From: Eustoma russellianum
Taxonomy: Eukaryota; Streptophyta; Magnoliopsida; Gentianales; Gentianaceae
DNA: 64,000 nucleotides
Direction of reading: 5' to 3'
Assembly (NCBI GenBank): GCA_036186865.1
Contig: AP025055.1
Coordinates: forward strand, 21,107,848-21,171,847
Made by a program: the position numbers and the translations under genes. Positions 29,955-40,489 of this stretch are shown piece after piece. The stretch's first letter is position 1. The number at the start of each line of letters is the position of its first letter. A model generated the notes under the pieces. That model did no database searches, was not told the origin of the DNA, and saw only the letters and a program-made list of their open reading frames with translations.

Positions 29955-32900
29955 TCAGTTGTAAGCAATTAATCCAAGTCTTGCACGTAAATTCTCAAAG
30001 ATAGCTTGATTAAGGGGTTTAGTGAATATGTCAGCTACTTGTTGATCAGTTCTAACATGTTCAATGTGTATATGTCCAAGATTAACATGATCACGGAGAA
30101 AATGATAACGTACTTCTATATGCTTTGCCTTAGAGTGTAGTACAGGGTTTTTAGACAAATTTATAGCACTTGTACTATCACAATAGATGGGGATATTATT
30201 TACTTGTATTTCAAAGTCTGAAAGTTGTTGTTTAATCCATAATAGTTGAGTACAACATAGACTTAAAGCCATATATTCTGCTTCAGTAGTAGAAAGTGCA
30301 ACACTAGATTGTTTCTTTGAAAACCAAGATATTAGTGAGTTTCCTAGGAATTGACATGTTCCACTAGTGCTCTTTCTATCTACTCTACATCCACCATAAT
30401 CTGCATCTGAATATGCATGTAGACTTAGACTAGATTGTCTATCATACCATAAGCCTAATGTTGGTGTATGTTGAAGATATCTAAATATTCTTTTTATAGC
30501 TTTAAAGTGTGACAACTTAGGCATACTTTGAAATCTTGCACACATACATACTGCAAACATAATATCAGGTCTACTAGCAGTTAGATATAGCAATGAACCA
30601 ATCATAGACCTATATAGTTTTTCATCAAATGCAACACCATTTTCATCTTTGTCTAATTTTGTTGAAGTACACATTGGTGTTGGAGATGGTTTCAAGTTTT
30701 CAAAGTTGAATTTCTTTATCATATCTCTTATGTATTTGGCTTGATTGATATGTATACCACTTGATGTTTGTTTTATTTGCAAGCCTAAGAAATAGTTTAA
30801 TTCACCAACCATAGACATTTCAAACTCAGACTTCATACAATCTTCAAAGTCTTTTACTAAGTTAGGATTAGTTGAACCAAAGATTATGTCATCTACATAT
30901 ATTTGTATTACAAGCAAATCGTTGTCTTTCTTTTTCAAGAATAAGGTACTATCTATGGTTCCTCTTTGAAAGTTGTTACTTAGTAAAAAGTTGGCAAATC
31001 TTTCATACCATGAACGGGGGGCTTGTTTCAAACCATATAAGGCTTTCTTAAGTTTATATACATGATTAGGGTTCTTTGGATCTTCAAAGCCTGGTGGTTG
31101 TTTAACAAAAACTTCTTCTTGGATATAGCCATTTAAGAATGCACTCTTAACATCCATTTGGAATAGTTTGATGTTATTATAACATGCAAAAGCTAATAAG
31201 AGGCGTATGGATTCTAATCTTGCTACGGGGGCAAATGTTTCATCGTAATCAATACCCTCTTCTTGATTATATCCTTGAGCTACAAGTCTTGCCTTATTTC
31301 TTACTACAACCCCTTGTTCATTCATTTTGTTCCTAAACACCCATTTAGTTCCAATGATTGATTTATCCTCGGGTTTAGGTACTAAATCCCACACATTGTT
31401 TCTTTCAAATTGGTTTAACTCTTCATGCATTGCATCTATCCAATATGCATCGTTTAAGGCATCATTCACATTCTTAGGTTCAATTTGGGATATAAGTGCA
31501 TGCCATTGATCATATTCATTAGGATCTATTTGCCTACGTGTTCTAACCCCTTGATTTACATCTCCTATGATAAGTTCTTGAGGATGCTTTTGTTTATCTC
31601 TTATTTGCCACCAATTACTTGGTTGTGCATCTTCAATAGGTTCATGATGTTCAATAGGTTGGTTAGGCACATTTTCTTCATTACGTTCTTGTGTAGGGGG
31701 AGTTTGAACTTCATGCATTTCAAGAGTTTGATTTGGTGTTTCAATTTGATCATTTGTAGGTGGTAGGATAAGTTCATCTTCATTATGAAGTATTTGATCA
31801 TTTGGTACATAGATTTCATGTTGATTACTTGTTTGGAGATATGCATTTTCATTGAACTTCACATGTATAGATTCAACTATCTTTCTTGTTTGTGCATGAT
31901 AACATCTATATGCTTTAGAGTTCATTGAATATCCCACAAATATATGTTCATCAGACTTAGGATCAAACTTATCTAAGTTATCTTTTGTGTTTAATACAAA
32001 GCATTTACAACCAAAGACTTTTAGATAGTTTACTTTTGGGAGTCGTCCATTTAAGATTTCATATGGTGTTTTGTTCAATTTCTTTCTTATTGATAGTCTG
32101 TTGATCATATAACTTGAAGTGTTTACTGCTTCAGCCCATAAGAATTTAGGTACTTTGTTTTCTACCATCATTGTTCTTGCTACTTCTTGAATAGTCCTAT
32201 TCTTTCTTTCAACTACACCATTAAGTTGAGGAGTTCTTGGTGGGGAGAATTCATGTTTTATACCCTTTTCATTACAGAATTTGATTAATTCACTATCTTT
32301 AAACTCACCACCTCTATCACTCCTTATCTTAATAACATGTGAGTCATGTTCATTTTCAAGTTGTCTAATTAGATTAGCTATAGATGATGCACTTTCATCT
32401 TTTGAAGCAAGAAACAATGTCCAAGTATATCTTGAGAAATCATCAACTATTACACATACATAATAACTTCCACCTAAGCTTCTTGTTCTACATGGACCAA
32501 ATAAGTCTATATGCAAGAGTTCTAGTATTCTTGACGTTGTGAACTCGGTTTTAGGCTTAAGGGATTCTCTAACATGTTTGCCTTTGATACAAGATTCACA
32601 TAGTTGAAAATCATCCAAGTTAAGTTTAGGCAATCCTTTAACAAGACTTTTAGCGTGTAGTTTTTCTAAGGTTGATATACCAATGTGTCCTAAACGTCTA
32701 TGCCAAAGATTGGGATCAGATTCATGTGAAACAAGACATTTTGTGTTACTACTTAGCATATCATCCATGTTAAGCACATATATGTTTCCTTCACGTTTTC
32801 CTTTTAACACAACTTGATTGTTTTTATCCATTATCTTACAAGAGGTGGAGGAGAAGAGAACATTCAAGTTGTTGTCACATAGTTGAGAAACACTTAAAAG

Positions 32901-33167
32901 CTCAAAGGTTAAGTTACTTACAAGTAGGACGTTTTTGATCTCAAACTTGTTTGGATCACCAACCTTGCCTTTGCCAATTATTTGGCCTTGGTTGTTGTCT
33001 CCAAAGGTGACTTTGCCACCTTTTGCAACGTTTTTAAGTGTGCTAAACAAATTTTTGTTGCCCGTCATATGTCTTGAGCAACCACTATCAACTATCCATT
33101 TGGTTTTGTTCTTTTCATCTTCTTTGTTGTTATAACCAGCAACTTGTCTTTCTTTGATGTTATGTAC
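29955..33167 (-). CDS. pol: Copia C3 Pol polyprotein, intact
   Basis: 1070 codons, open from the candidate splice acceptor at 33167; the first ATG (33068) falls just after the protease DSG (residues 27-29). Zinc ligands H156, H161, C190, C193; integrase core D221, D284, E320; RT YVDD near 757-760; RNase H with 'YSDAD', 'TTEAE' and 'CDST'. The C-terminal part shows the 'DIFTKPL' motif common at the end of copia Pol. No stop or frameshift, so enzymes encoded here are probably functional. It lies on the same strand as gag, 66 nt beyond the gag stop, in a different frame. Confidence 0.95.
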   Translation of the reverse strand, partial: VHNIKERQVAGYNNKEDEKNKTKWIVDSGCSRHMTGNKNLFSTLKNVAKGGKVTFGDNNQGQIIGKGKVGDPNKFEIKNVLLVSNLTFELLSVSQLCDNNLNVLFSSTSCKIMDKNNQVVLKGKREGNIYVLNMDDMLSSNTKCLVSHESDPNLWHRRLGHIGISTLEKLHAKSLVKGLPKLNLDDFQLCESCIKGKHVRESLKPKTEFTTSRILELLHIDLFGPCRTRSLGGSYYVCVIVDDFSRYTWTLFLASKDESASSIANLIRQLENEHDSHVIKIRSDRGGEFKDSELIKFCNEKGIKHEFSPPRTPQLNGVVERKNRTIQEVARTMMVENKVPKFLWAEAVNTSSYMINRLSIRKKLNKTPYEILNGRLPKVNYLKVFGCKCFVLNTKDNLDKFDPKSDEHIFVGYSMNSKAYRCYHAQTRKIVESIHVKFNENAYLQTSNQHEIYVPNDQILHNEDELILPPTNDQIETPNQTLEMHEVQTPPTQERNEENVPNQPIEHHEPIEDAQPSNWWQIRDKQKHPQELIIGDVNQGVRTRRQIDPNEYDQWHALISQIEPKNVNDALNDAYWIDAMHEELNQFERNNVWDLVPKPEDKSIIGTKWVFRNKMNEQGVVVRNKARLVAQGYNQEEGIDYDETFAPVARLESIRLLLAFACYNNIKLFQMDVKSAFLNGYIQEEVFVKQPPGFEDPKNPNHVYKLKKALYGLKQAPRSWYERFANFLLSNNFQRGTIDSTLFLKKKDNDLLVIQIYVDDIIFGSTNPNLVKDFEDCMKSEFEMSMVGELNYFLGLQIKQTSSGIHINQAKYIRDMIKKFNFENLKPSPTPMCTSTKLDKDENGVAFDEKLYRSMIGSLLYLTASRPDIMFAVCMCARFQSMPKLSHFKAIKRIFRYLQHTPTLGLWYDRQSSLSLHAYSDADYGGCRVDRKSTSGTCQFLGNSLISWFSKKQSSVALSTTEAEYMALSLCCTQLLWIKQQLSDFEIQVNNIPIYCDSTSAINLSKNPVLHSKAKHIEVRYHFLRDHVNLGHIHIEHVRTDQQVADIFTKPLNQAIFENLRARLGLIAYN

Positions 33168-33259
33168 CTACAAATGTAAATAACAACTTAGGTACCCTTT
33201 GATTTTGGGTCCTTTTAAGGTTAGACAAGTTAAGTTCATGTTAGTGTACCTTTAGGTAC
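33168..33259 (-). other. Candidate 92-nt gag-pol intron (C3)
   Basis: On the minus strand the donor is TTTGG|GTACCT and the acceptor TTTGTAG|GTACAT, with CTAAC in between. Its length equals that in C1 and C4, and removal fuses gag and pol in phase 0. The interior differs from C1 and C4 at a few bases (for example TTAAAAGG against TTGATAGG), while the splice-like ends do not change. Confidence 0.55.
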
Positions 33260-35380
33260 CCAAACTTGAACAACCTTTCTTGGTTTTGAAATGTTAAAAT
33301 CATGTTGCATATAATGAACAAATAGTGGATTTTGATACATAGAATATGATTGAAAAGGGGCTGCACATTTATGACTAGTTGGATAAGCATTGTAAGTTCT
33401 ATATGCATTTGAATGTTGCCATGTATATGAGTTATATCTTGGCCGTGAGTTATCATAGTTTCTAGGCCGTGAATAAGCAAGATGTTGTGTGTGTCTAGGC
33501 CGTGTGTTGTAAACTGATTTAGGCCGAGAGTATGTCATGTTCTTCACATAAGCATGTTGTTGCATATAAGGCATAACTTGAGCAGATTGCATACTACTTT
33601 GTTTAGGCATTCTTGTATACATGTAAGCATGGTTTCTAGGTGTATTTACCTTCCTATATGTTGATGCATTTTGCAATCTTTGTGATGGAGGTGGTGTGGG
33701 CAGAATAGGTTCATTTCTAAATGCATTTGGCCTATATTTCATGTTGGTTGAAGATGATACAAATGTTGTTTCCTTAGGTGTGTATTCAGCTTCTTTAACA
33801 TATCCAAGACCTTGTTTGTTATTTCCATGCTTTTGAGATGCAATAAGAGTGTCTAACATGTTGGAAGCATTCTTAAATTGTTCTAAAGATTTGTTCAAGT
33901 CTAGGTTGCATGCTTTTAATGATTCAAATTCAGTTTGTATTTCATGTAATTTAGACTTTAAAACGTTGAAATCAACACATTGCACGCATTGCACATTTTC
34001 ATGTTTGTTCTTAAGTTCCTTAATCTGATTTTGCATTGAACTAATAGTGTTAGATGATTCAAGTTGAAGAACTTCTAGTTGAGAAGTTAGATTCAAGTTA
34101 GACGTCTCCAACTTGTTCTTCTCCTCAACTATTCTTTTCTTCTCCTTGGATAGCTTCTTATATCTATCATGCAACTTTTCTAATTCATCCAACAATTCAT
34201 CTTGAGTAAAATCACATTCAGAGTCAGAATCGAATGTTACCTCATTTGTAGACTTTGAAGCCAAACATGTTTGTGCAACTTCAGGTTCCTCCTCGGATTC
34301 GGATGAAGATGTGTCATCCCAAGTGCTTGAACTTGCCTTAAGAGCTTTCTTCCTCCTTTGCTTAGGTTCTACTCTAGTTTTTGTCCTTGTCTTTTCATCC
34401 ATGTCACGGTTTTTGTTCTTGTTTGGACAATCATATGAGATGTGTCCTTGTTTGCCACATTCATAACACTTAAGTTCTTTATCATACCATTTACCATCTT
34501 GTTTGTTAGATTTCACATTGATAGGGGCGGCTGATTTTGCTTGTCTTTTAGTTGGTCTTTTCTTGAAAAACTTCCTTAAACGTCTAGCTAACAACATTAT
34601 GTCTTCTTCATCACTTTCATCATCACTTTCATACTCGGCTTGATTAGATGATTCGGGTTCATTTGTTACAAATGCAAGTGATTTAGACTTGTTACTAGTT
34701 TCAGCCTTTCTTATATTCAACTTGTTTTCATAAACTTTTAAAGAACCTATCAATTCATCAAGTTTTATTTGAGAAAGATCTTTGCTTTCTTCAATGGCAC
34801 TAACTTTGGCATCCCATTCAATTGGCAAACTTCTCAAAACTTTTTGCACTTTTTCTTTCATCAAAAACGTTTTACCAAGGGATTCAAGTGAGTTGTATAA
34901 GTTTGTAAGCCTTAAATCCATATCAACAATTGATTCATTAGGCAGTAAATGGAATGATTCAAGTGTAGTCATTAACATATTAATCTTTGATTCCTTTACT
35001 TGATTAGTTCCTTCATGCTTCATTTCAAGACATTTCCACATATCCTTTGCACTTAAACATGAAGAGACATAGGCAAATTCACTCCTACTTAAACCATTCA
35101 ACAATAATTGCATTGCTTTAGCATTAAGACTCATTTTCTTTTTATCTTCATCACTCCAATCTTTTCTATATTTCTCAACTACTTGTGATAAGCCATCAAT
35201 TATAACATGCTTAGTAGGCACATAAGGTCCATCTTCAATGATGGACCACAAGTCTATGTCAATAGCCATTAAGAACAATTTCATCCTAAGTTTCCAATGA
35301 CTAAAGTTTTCTCCATCAAAAAGAGGTGGTCTTTGTGTGGACATGCCTTCTAATTCTATTTTCATGTGTGACTTAGACAT
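33236..35380 (-). CDS. gag: Copia C3 Gag
   Basis: 714 aa from ATG 35380, 172 nt from the primer site. The N-terminal region begins with a Pro-Pro-Leu-Phe-Asp-Gly and His-Trp-Lys motif typical of copia Gag (residues 18-30). A UBN2-like capsid region spans about 40-230. Zinc knuckle CYECGKQGHISYDC at 305-318. An acidic Ser-rich stretch lies about 350-390, a coiled coil about 395-500, and a Tyr/His/Arg-rich tail with repeated 'SRP/TRP' motifs about 590-690. If the candidate intron is spliced, the last seven residues (VPKGTLT) are replaced by Pol. The size and coiled coil fit Sirevirus Gag. Confidence 0.95.
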   Translation of the reverse strand: MSKSHMKIELEGMSTQRPPLFDGENFSHWKLRMKLFLMAIDIDLWSIIEDGPYVPTKHVIIDGLSQVVEKYRKDWSDEDKKKMSLNAKAMQLLLNGLSRSEFAYVSSCLSAKDMWKCLEMKHEGTNQVKESKINMLMTTLESFHLLPNESIVDMDLRLTNLYNSLESLGKTFLMKEKVQKVLRSLPIEWDAKVSAIEESKDLSQIKLDELIGSLKVYENKLNIRKAETSNKSKSLAFVTNEPESSNQAEYESDDESDEEDIMLLARRLRKFFKKRPTKRQAKSAAPINVKSNKQDGKWYDKELKCYECGKQGHISYDCPNKNKNRDMDEKTRTKTRVEPKQRRKKALKASSSTWDDTSSSESEEEPEVAQTCLASKSTNEVTFDSDSECDFTQDELLDELEKLHDRYKKLSKEKKRIVEEKNKLETSNLNLTSQLEVLQLESSNTISSMQNQIKELKNKHENVQCVQCVDFNVLKSKLHEIQTEFESLKACNLDLNKSLEQFKNASNMLDTLIASQKHGNNKQGLGYVKEAEYTPKETTFVSSSTNMKYRPNAFRNEPILPTPPPSQRLQNASTYRKVNTPRNHAYMYTRMPKQSSMQSAQVMPYMQQHAYVKNMTYSRPKSVYNTRPRHTQHLAYSRPRNYDNSRPRYNSYTWQHSNAYRTYNAYPTSHKCAAPFQSYSMYQNPLFVHYMQHDFNISKPRKVVQVWVPKGTLT

Positions 35381-35552
35381 GCTTCTTAGTGTGTGAGAAA
35401 ACGTTTAAAACACTTATAAGAAGGAAAGAAAGTGTCACCTTGTTGTAGATACCAAATATGAAGAATATAAGAAAACCAGAAAATTTCCAGCAACTTTGCA
35501 ACTTGGAGTGTAAACTGTTTTCAGCTCAAATAAGAATATGGTGCTCAACCTT

Positions 35553-35564
35553 GCTCTGATACCA
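35553..35564 (-). other. Primer binding site of C3 (tRNA-Met)
   Basis: The minus strand reads TGGTATCAGAGC, two bases from the end of the 5' LTR. A 172-nt leader (35381-35552) without ORFs separates it from gag. Confidence 0.92.
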
Positions 35565-35566
35565 CT

Positions 35567-38288
35567 TGTTGGACCTGTACAGCACCACTAGAGGGGGGGT
35601 GAATAGTGGGTTAGCGGAAATTACACTACAATTACCTTCAAAAACTTGTTTGAAGACCCCTTTGCCTCTTTAGCCTCAGGTTCTGGAATTTCCAGAAACA
35701 GTTCACTGTTTTGAGCGTTTTGGTTGAACCACTTATACACCTGTGCAAGCTCTCAAACTTGGCAGAGATCAAGTTTAGGATGTTTATAGTATGTCACAAA
35801 AAATTCAGTCAATTCCAAGCAAGTTTGCACGTTCAAATAAGCAAGACAAGTAAAGTGTGCAATTCTGGCAGTTTCAGGCAGAATGTTAGCTTAACTTCAA
35901 ACGATGATGTCTCAAAATCTACCCATGCTATTTTGATGAATCTTATGTCAAATTAAACCTTATGATGTCTAGTTTAATTTGATATAAGGCTCACTTCAAG
36001 ATTCGCAGGATAACCTATTCAAATTGAACAAGTTTTGCACACTGGTCAGAATTGTTCACAGAATGCAGCAACAATTTTGTGAAGACGATTTGAATATGCT
36101 AAACTCCTTATAATTTAGTGATTCTTGCGGCTAATGAAAGCTAACACGTTGAAGTATAATATATCCAAAATTCATGCAATTCTAAGACTGTTTGCCTGTT
36201 CAATTATGCGTGCCAAGTTAGTGTAATTCTCAGGCAGAAAACAGTAAGTGCAGAAAATAAGTAAAGAACACAAGGAGTTATCCTGGTTCGGTCAATGTGA
36301 CCTACTCCAGTCCCAAGAGACACCTTCTCTTGGATTTCACTAAACACCAAACACAAATGTCACCTTACAAAGCCAAAGGAAGAAGCTTTTCACCAACTTC
36401 TTCAAGAGACTGCACCAAAACTGAAAAACAGCAACTAGTTTGTTTCACCTTTGCACCTTTGCACCTTTTGCTCACCTCTAAGGAGTAAGCTTTATACACC
36501 AGCTTCTCCCTTACAATATATGTCGTTTAAAGGTGTTGAAATGACAAGAAATGAAGAACTATATAATCATAAAGCTTGCTGCAAACGTGTTCTTCAATAG
36601 AGGAGAGTAGAAGAGAAGAATGGAGATGAAGAGAGTGAGCTGATTGTCTTGCTTGTTTTCTGTAGTACATTTACTCTTCATCTTTGGAGCTATTTATAGC
36701 CAAGAGGACAGCCTAAAGGCTCCTCTAAGTAGACGTTGGAGCTGGTTGAGGAATGGAGAGATTTCAGCACTCTTCTAGCTATCCAAATTCAGCATGTGTG
36801 ATTTTCAAAATGAAGCTGATCTTTTGTTGCTTTGAATTGGTCTTCCAACTGAACTTTTATCCTTCATCTTATGCCATTATAGACGTTGGAGCTGAGGTGG
36901 AAAATGGCTTCATTTGAACGTTTAAGAGGCAGCTCCCAATCAGCAATGTCCATGTGTGAATAACTTGCCATGTGTGCAGCTGAATTGGCGTGTGTTTTGA
37001 ACAAATTTGGCTCCTCATTTTGAATGTTAAATGAACATTGGAATGGCCTAGAATCAGGTCCACTATAGGCATTGGAGAGTAGTTCAAAGATAGAGAGAAA
37101 TCAGCTAAGCTTTTGAGTTTGAATTGGTCTTCAATTTTTGAACATATAGCCGTTGCATATGGCTTTCTTGGTTGAGAGACTACACATTATAACCTGAATC
37201 TTGACCATATAGCATACGAAATGTTGCTCCATTTTTGAACCAAGATAGCCGTTGTAAACAGCTCACAATATATGCAAGAATAGTCATTTGAAATCAGCAC
37301 CAAAATAGGGTTTGTTTCAACTTGCCTTGACTTGTTCAAAAGCTGAAAGTTTGAACATGATTTGTGCGCCAATATCCGTGTGCACACATATAATATATAG
37401 TCATTTATGTCTTCAACATGTAGCATAGAATACCATATGAAGAATGCCAAGAATTCCAAGAAAACCATATATGTGATAACCATAATATAAGAATTCCAAT
37501 TGATATACCATGCTTGCCCGTTTCCATAAATATAGGGCATGTACTATATGTGACATAAACACATATAAACATCATATAAACAATATATAACACGTTAGAA
37601 GATCCATTGGCAAGTGAAGAGACCAGAATACCCCTTAGCACCAAAATAGGCATTTTGTCCTAGGATGAACCTAGACATGGTGCTGCTCTAGATTCATCTT
37701 TGCCATGATGTGACATGACTTATAAATGTGTCAGATGATCATATAAATCAGTTGGAAGAAGACCAAATAAGAATGAGAAGTCCAAATGGTGAAATTACCA
37801 AGATAGCCCTTATATAGGTCAATAAGCTTCACCACCGTGTCAAGTCAGTTTTTACCCGTGTCAAGCATACTTTTCCTCAGCCAATTAGATTCTAAATTGA
37901 ATAAGGATCATGTGGGCTTTTGAATGACTCAATTTGGAGTTCATTTGCCCAAGATATGAACCAAAACCTGCAATAGGATACTAAACCGAGCAATTTGCCT
38001 TATATTGTAAGTCATGTGACTTCAAGGCTTGGTTAGATCATATAATTAACATGTATTGGCATATATATCATCTAAGATCAGTTTGAACATGTCTTGATTT
38101 AGACATGTGATTGAATTGGCCAAGTTCAATCTCATGATCTTAATCAAACTTGTTCAATCTTGATTCATTCAATCAATTTCACATTTAGCTCATAAGTTCA
38201 TGTCTTGCACATTATACTTTAAACGTTACACACATATACATGCTCACATATGCATTTTGCAATCATTCAAACATGATATATCACAACA
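35567..38288 (-). repeat. Copia C3 5' LTR (2722 bp)
   Basis: Matches the 3' LTR (26917-29638) at a fixed offset of 8650 with three differences seen. TATA box on the minus strand at 36691-36698. Confidence 0.95.
36691..36698 (-). promoter_or_regulatory. TATA box in C3 5' LTR
   Basis: TATAAATA on the minus strand, the probable core promoter of C3. Confidence 0.7.
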
Positions 38289-38902
38289 GCCCTCTCTTCA
38301 AGAAAAACCGAAACCCTAATTTTGCACAATTGGGCTTGTTTTGGACTTCTTTCTTGCAGCTCTTGTATCTATTTTTGTGGACTGATTTTGACAAAACCCA
38401 AAACATGAAAGTTGCTCCAAATTAAGTCTACTTCAAGGTCCAGCTGGTTCCATGCACGCCCAATCTCGTTTGAAAGCCCAAAATCACAAAACAGCCTTGT
38501 ATGGACAAGCTTGGTCCAAATCTGAGAAGCCCTCCTTTCCAAAGCTCAAAACGTTTGATCCAAGACTTGTAACACCTACAAAACACACTCATACACCAAA
38601 CATAAGTATTCTAACAAACTTTAAAAGAAGCAAACGAAAAGACAACTAAAAGCCACAGAAACGGCACCAACAAGCGGAACTGACTATCAATGGATAATCA
38701 GTTCTTAAGCTCAACAATGAGCACCCATTTAGGAGGAACATCCATTGGTTCATCTTGCACATGTTTGGTTAGAAAAGAGCCAACATCAAAACCAAGTTGA
38801 AAACCATTAATCCTCTTGGTTTGGCTCCTTGTCAACGGCCCCTTATGGTTAAGGGCACCTTGTGCAAGTTCCTCATTAGGGGGCTGCTCCTCAGCCTCAT
38901 CA
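38289..38902 (-). repeat. CRM-B 5' LTR, distal part
   Basis: 614 bp including the TSD copy GCCCT; identical by eye to 19551-20159 except C for A near 38398. It carries a second, non-expressed copy of the polyprotein C-terminus (38698-38902). Confidence 0.92.
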
Positions 38903-40489
38903 CTCACTCTATACACCATTGTCTTGCATTTTCATACAAAAAAAAACGTCCAAAAAAAAACAAACATTGCTTTAATCCTTGCATGTTGCTGCATATTGCT
39001 TTTCATCCCTCAAGTGTCATTTCCTTTATTTCCTTTCACATCACAATCTGATTTTGAGTCATTCAAACTTGAACAATTAGGGTTCGTTGCATTTTAGGGA
39101 AAATTCAGCCTTCTTTTACATATTCTAACCATCAGCCTAAAAAGCTACCTCGGTTTCAAATCATCTTGTTGCTACCGAAGCTTTTAGTTGGTGATGATTG
39201 TATGCATCTTGTGGTTCGCATTGTGATTGATTTCATGCTATAAATCTAGTAGTCCTACGTGTGCTTGTCTTCACAACCCATTTACCGAACCCTAAAACCA
39301 CCCCCACACCCCACGGCCCAACCAGCCCCAGCCCAAACCAACTCTAAAACTCACCAACCTGATCCCAAATAGCCCTACTTACACCCCACACGAAAAGCCC
39401 CAAACCAATTTTACCAAATCCAATCAGATTTTAAAGATCCCAATTCATTCGAATAAACCCTAACCCTAGAATTTGAATTTTGTTCAAATTCTGTCCTAAA
39501 CCAACCAATTACCAAATTGACTACACAAATCCTCAATTACCAACCCGAATAGCCATATATACAGTACAATCAAGTCCCAAGACTCCAATCCTGCGAATAC
39601 CTAAAACATTCAAACAAAAACCTAAATCAAAAAGCCCTAACCCTAACCCCATTCAGCCTTGCCCAATTTCCCTCACCTTCCAAGGTTAAATTTGTTGCAA
39701 GTCCAAGATACAAATTGCATTTTAAATACATTGCCCTATTCTGTCCAAAAACGCAAGTGCTAAGTGCAAAACACGTGAAATTCCAATTCTGCCCTTAGTC
39801 AAAAAAAAAGGAGAATCTGAACCTTGCTCAATTGAAATAGCAAGGGAGAAAAAGAAAAACAAAAAGAACAAGAGCAAAGAAAAAGGGCAAAACGTTTGTG
39901 CATTGCGTGGAAAATTTTTTTTGGTACGAGTTGCAAACCTTGGATACCATATTACCCACATTGTCGTCCCTATACCCAATTCTCCAACTCTTGATCTTCT
40001 TGAACCAATCACACATTTGGTTGCTCGATTGTTGCATGAATTGAACCATTTTGTGGATAGTAAGTGCATAGAATCAAAATTAACTAAAGATTGCCCACGG
40101 CAACCCTTAGTTCATCTTTGGTTCAGCCTTATACATCAACTTTGGTTGCTTATTTTCTTTGATTCTTAGTAGAAAGTTCAAGTTTGAGTTCATTTCAATT
40201 GGTTCTACTTTGATACTAATTGGTGCAACTTGAAAGCAAAAAGGAAGAAACAAGCGGAGAACATTGTGGTTTGAAGAAGCCTTGGCAATACACTTCCTTA
40301 TTGATCACTTTGAGACTTCTTAACTTCAGGTTATCCAAGAACCAAAGTGGTAAGAGAGTGGAAAGAATCGAAAGCGGAGTGTTCATAGCTTATATATTTT
40401 TTTTTTACTAATCCCTTAACGTTTGTTTGTCTTTGTGTTAGTTTGCTTCTTTCTCTTTTCCTTTGTTTTCGTTCAATTCCTTAGGTACA
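38903..40489 (+). other. CRM-A leader, main part
   Basis: About 1.6 kb of untranslated leader between the CRM-B insertion and the gag ATG. It begins with the TSD CTCAC. It is rich in C/A early on (39280-39680) and in T later. Short ORFs on both strands show no domain and are not conserved in the CRM-B leader. It ends with a T-rich stretch and TCCTTAG|GTACA before the ATG at 40490. Confidence 0.75.

Larger units (their letters stand above)
26917..38288 (-). mobile_element. Copia C3, structurally complete Sirevirus-like element (minus strand)
   Basis: TSD GCCCT is perfect at 26912-26916 and 38289-38293. Both LTRs are 2722 bp, and by eye I found three differences between them (near 28013, 28571 and 29571). 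Gag (714 codons) and Pol (1070 codons) are both open. This is one of the youngest insertions in the nest and a good candidate for an autonomous copy. Its coding region is nearly identical to C4, while its LTR is a distinct subtype. Confidence 0.95.
18768..38902 (-). mobile_element. CRM-B, structurally intact CRM-like gypsy element (minus strand), interrupted by C3
   Basis: TSD CTCAC is perfect at 18763-18767 and 38903-38907. On the minus strand the order is: 5' LTR (38902 down to 26134, split by C3), primer site, leader, one gag-pol frame, PPT, and 3' LTR (20159 to 18768). Each LTR is 1392 bp without the insertion. I noticed one difference between them, so CRM-B is very young. It is nested in the leader of a related element. 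With an uninterrupted polyprotein it would have been autonomous before C3 landed in its 5' LTR. Confidence 0.93.
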
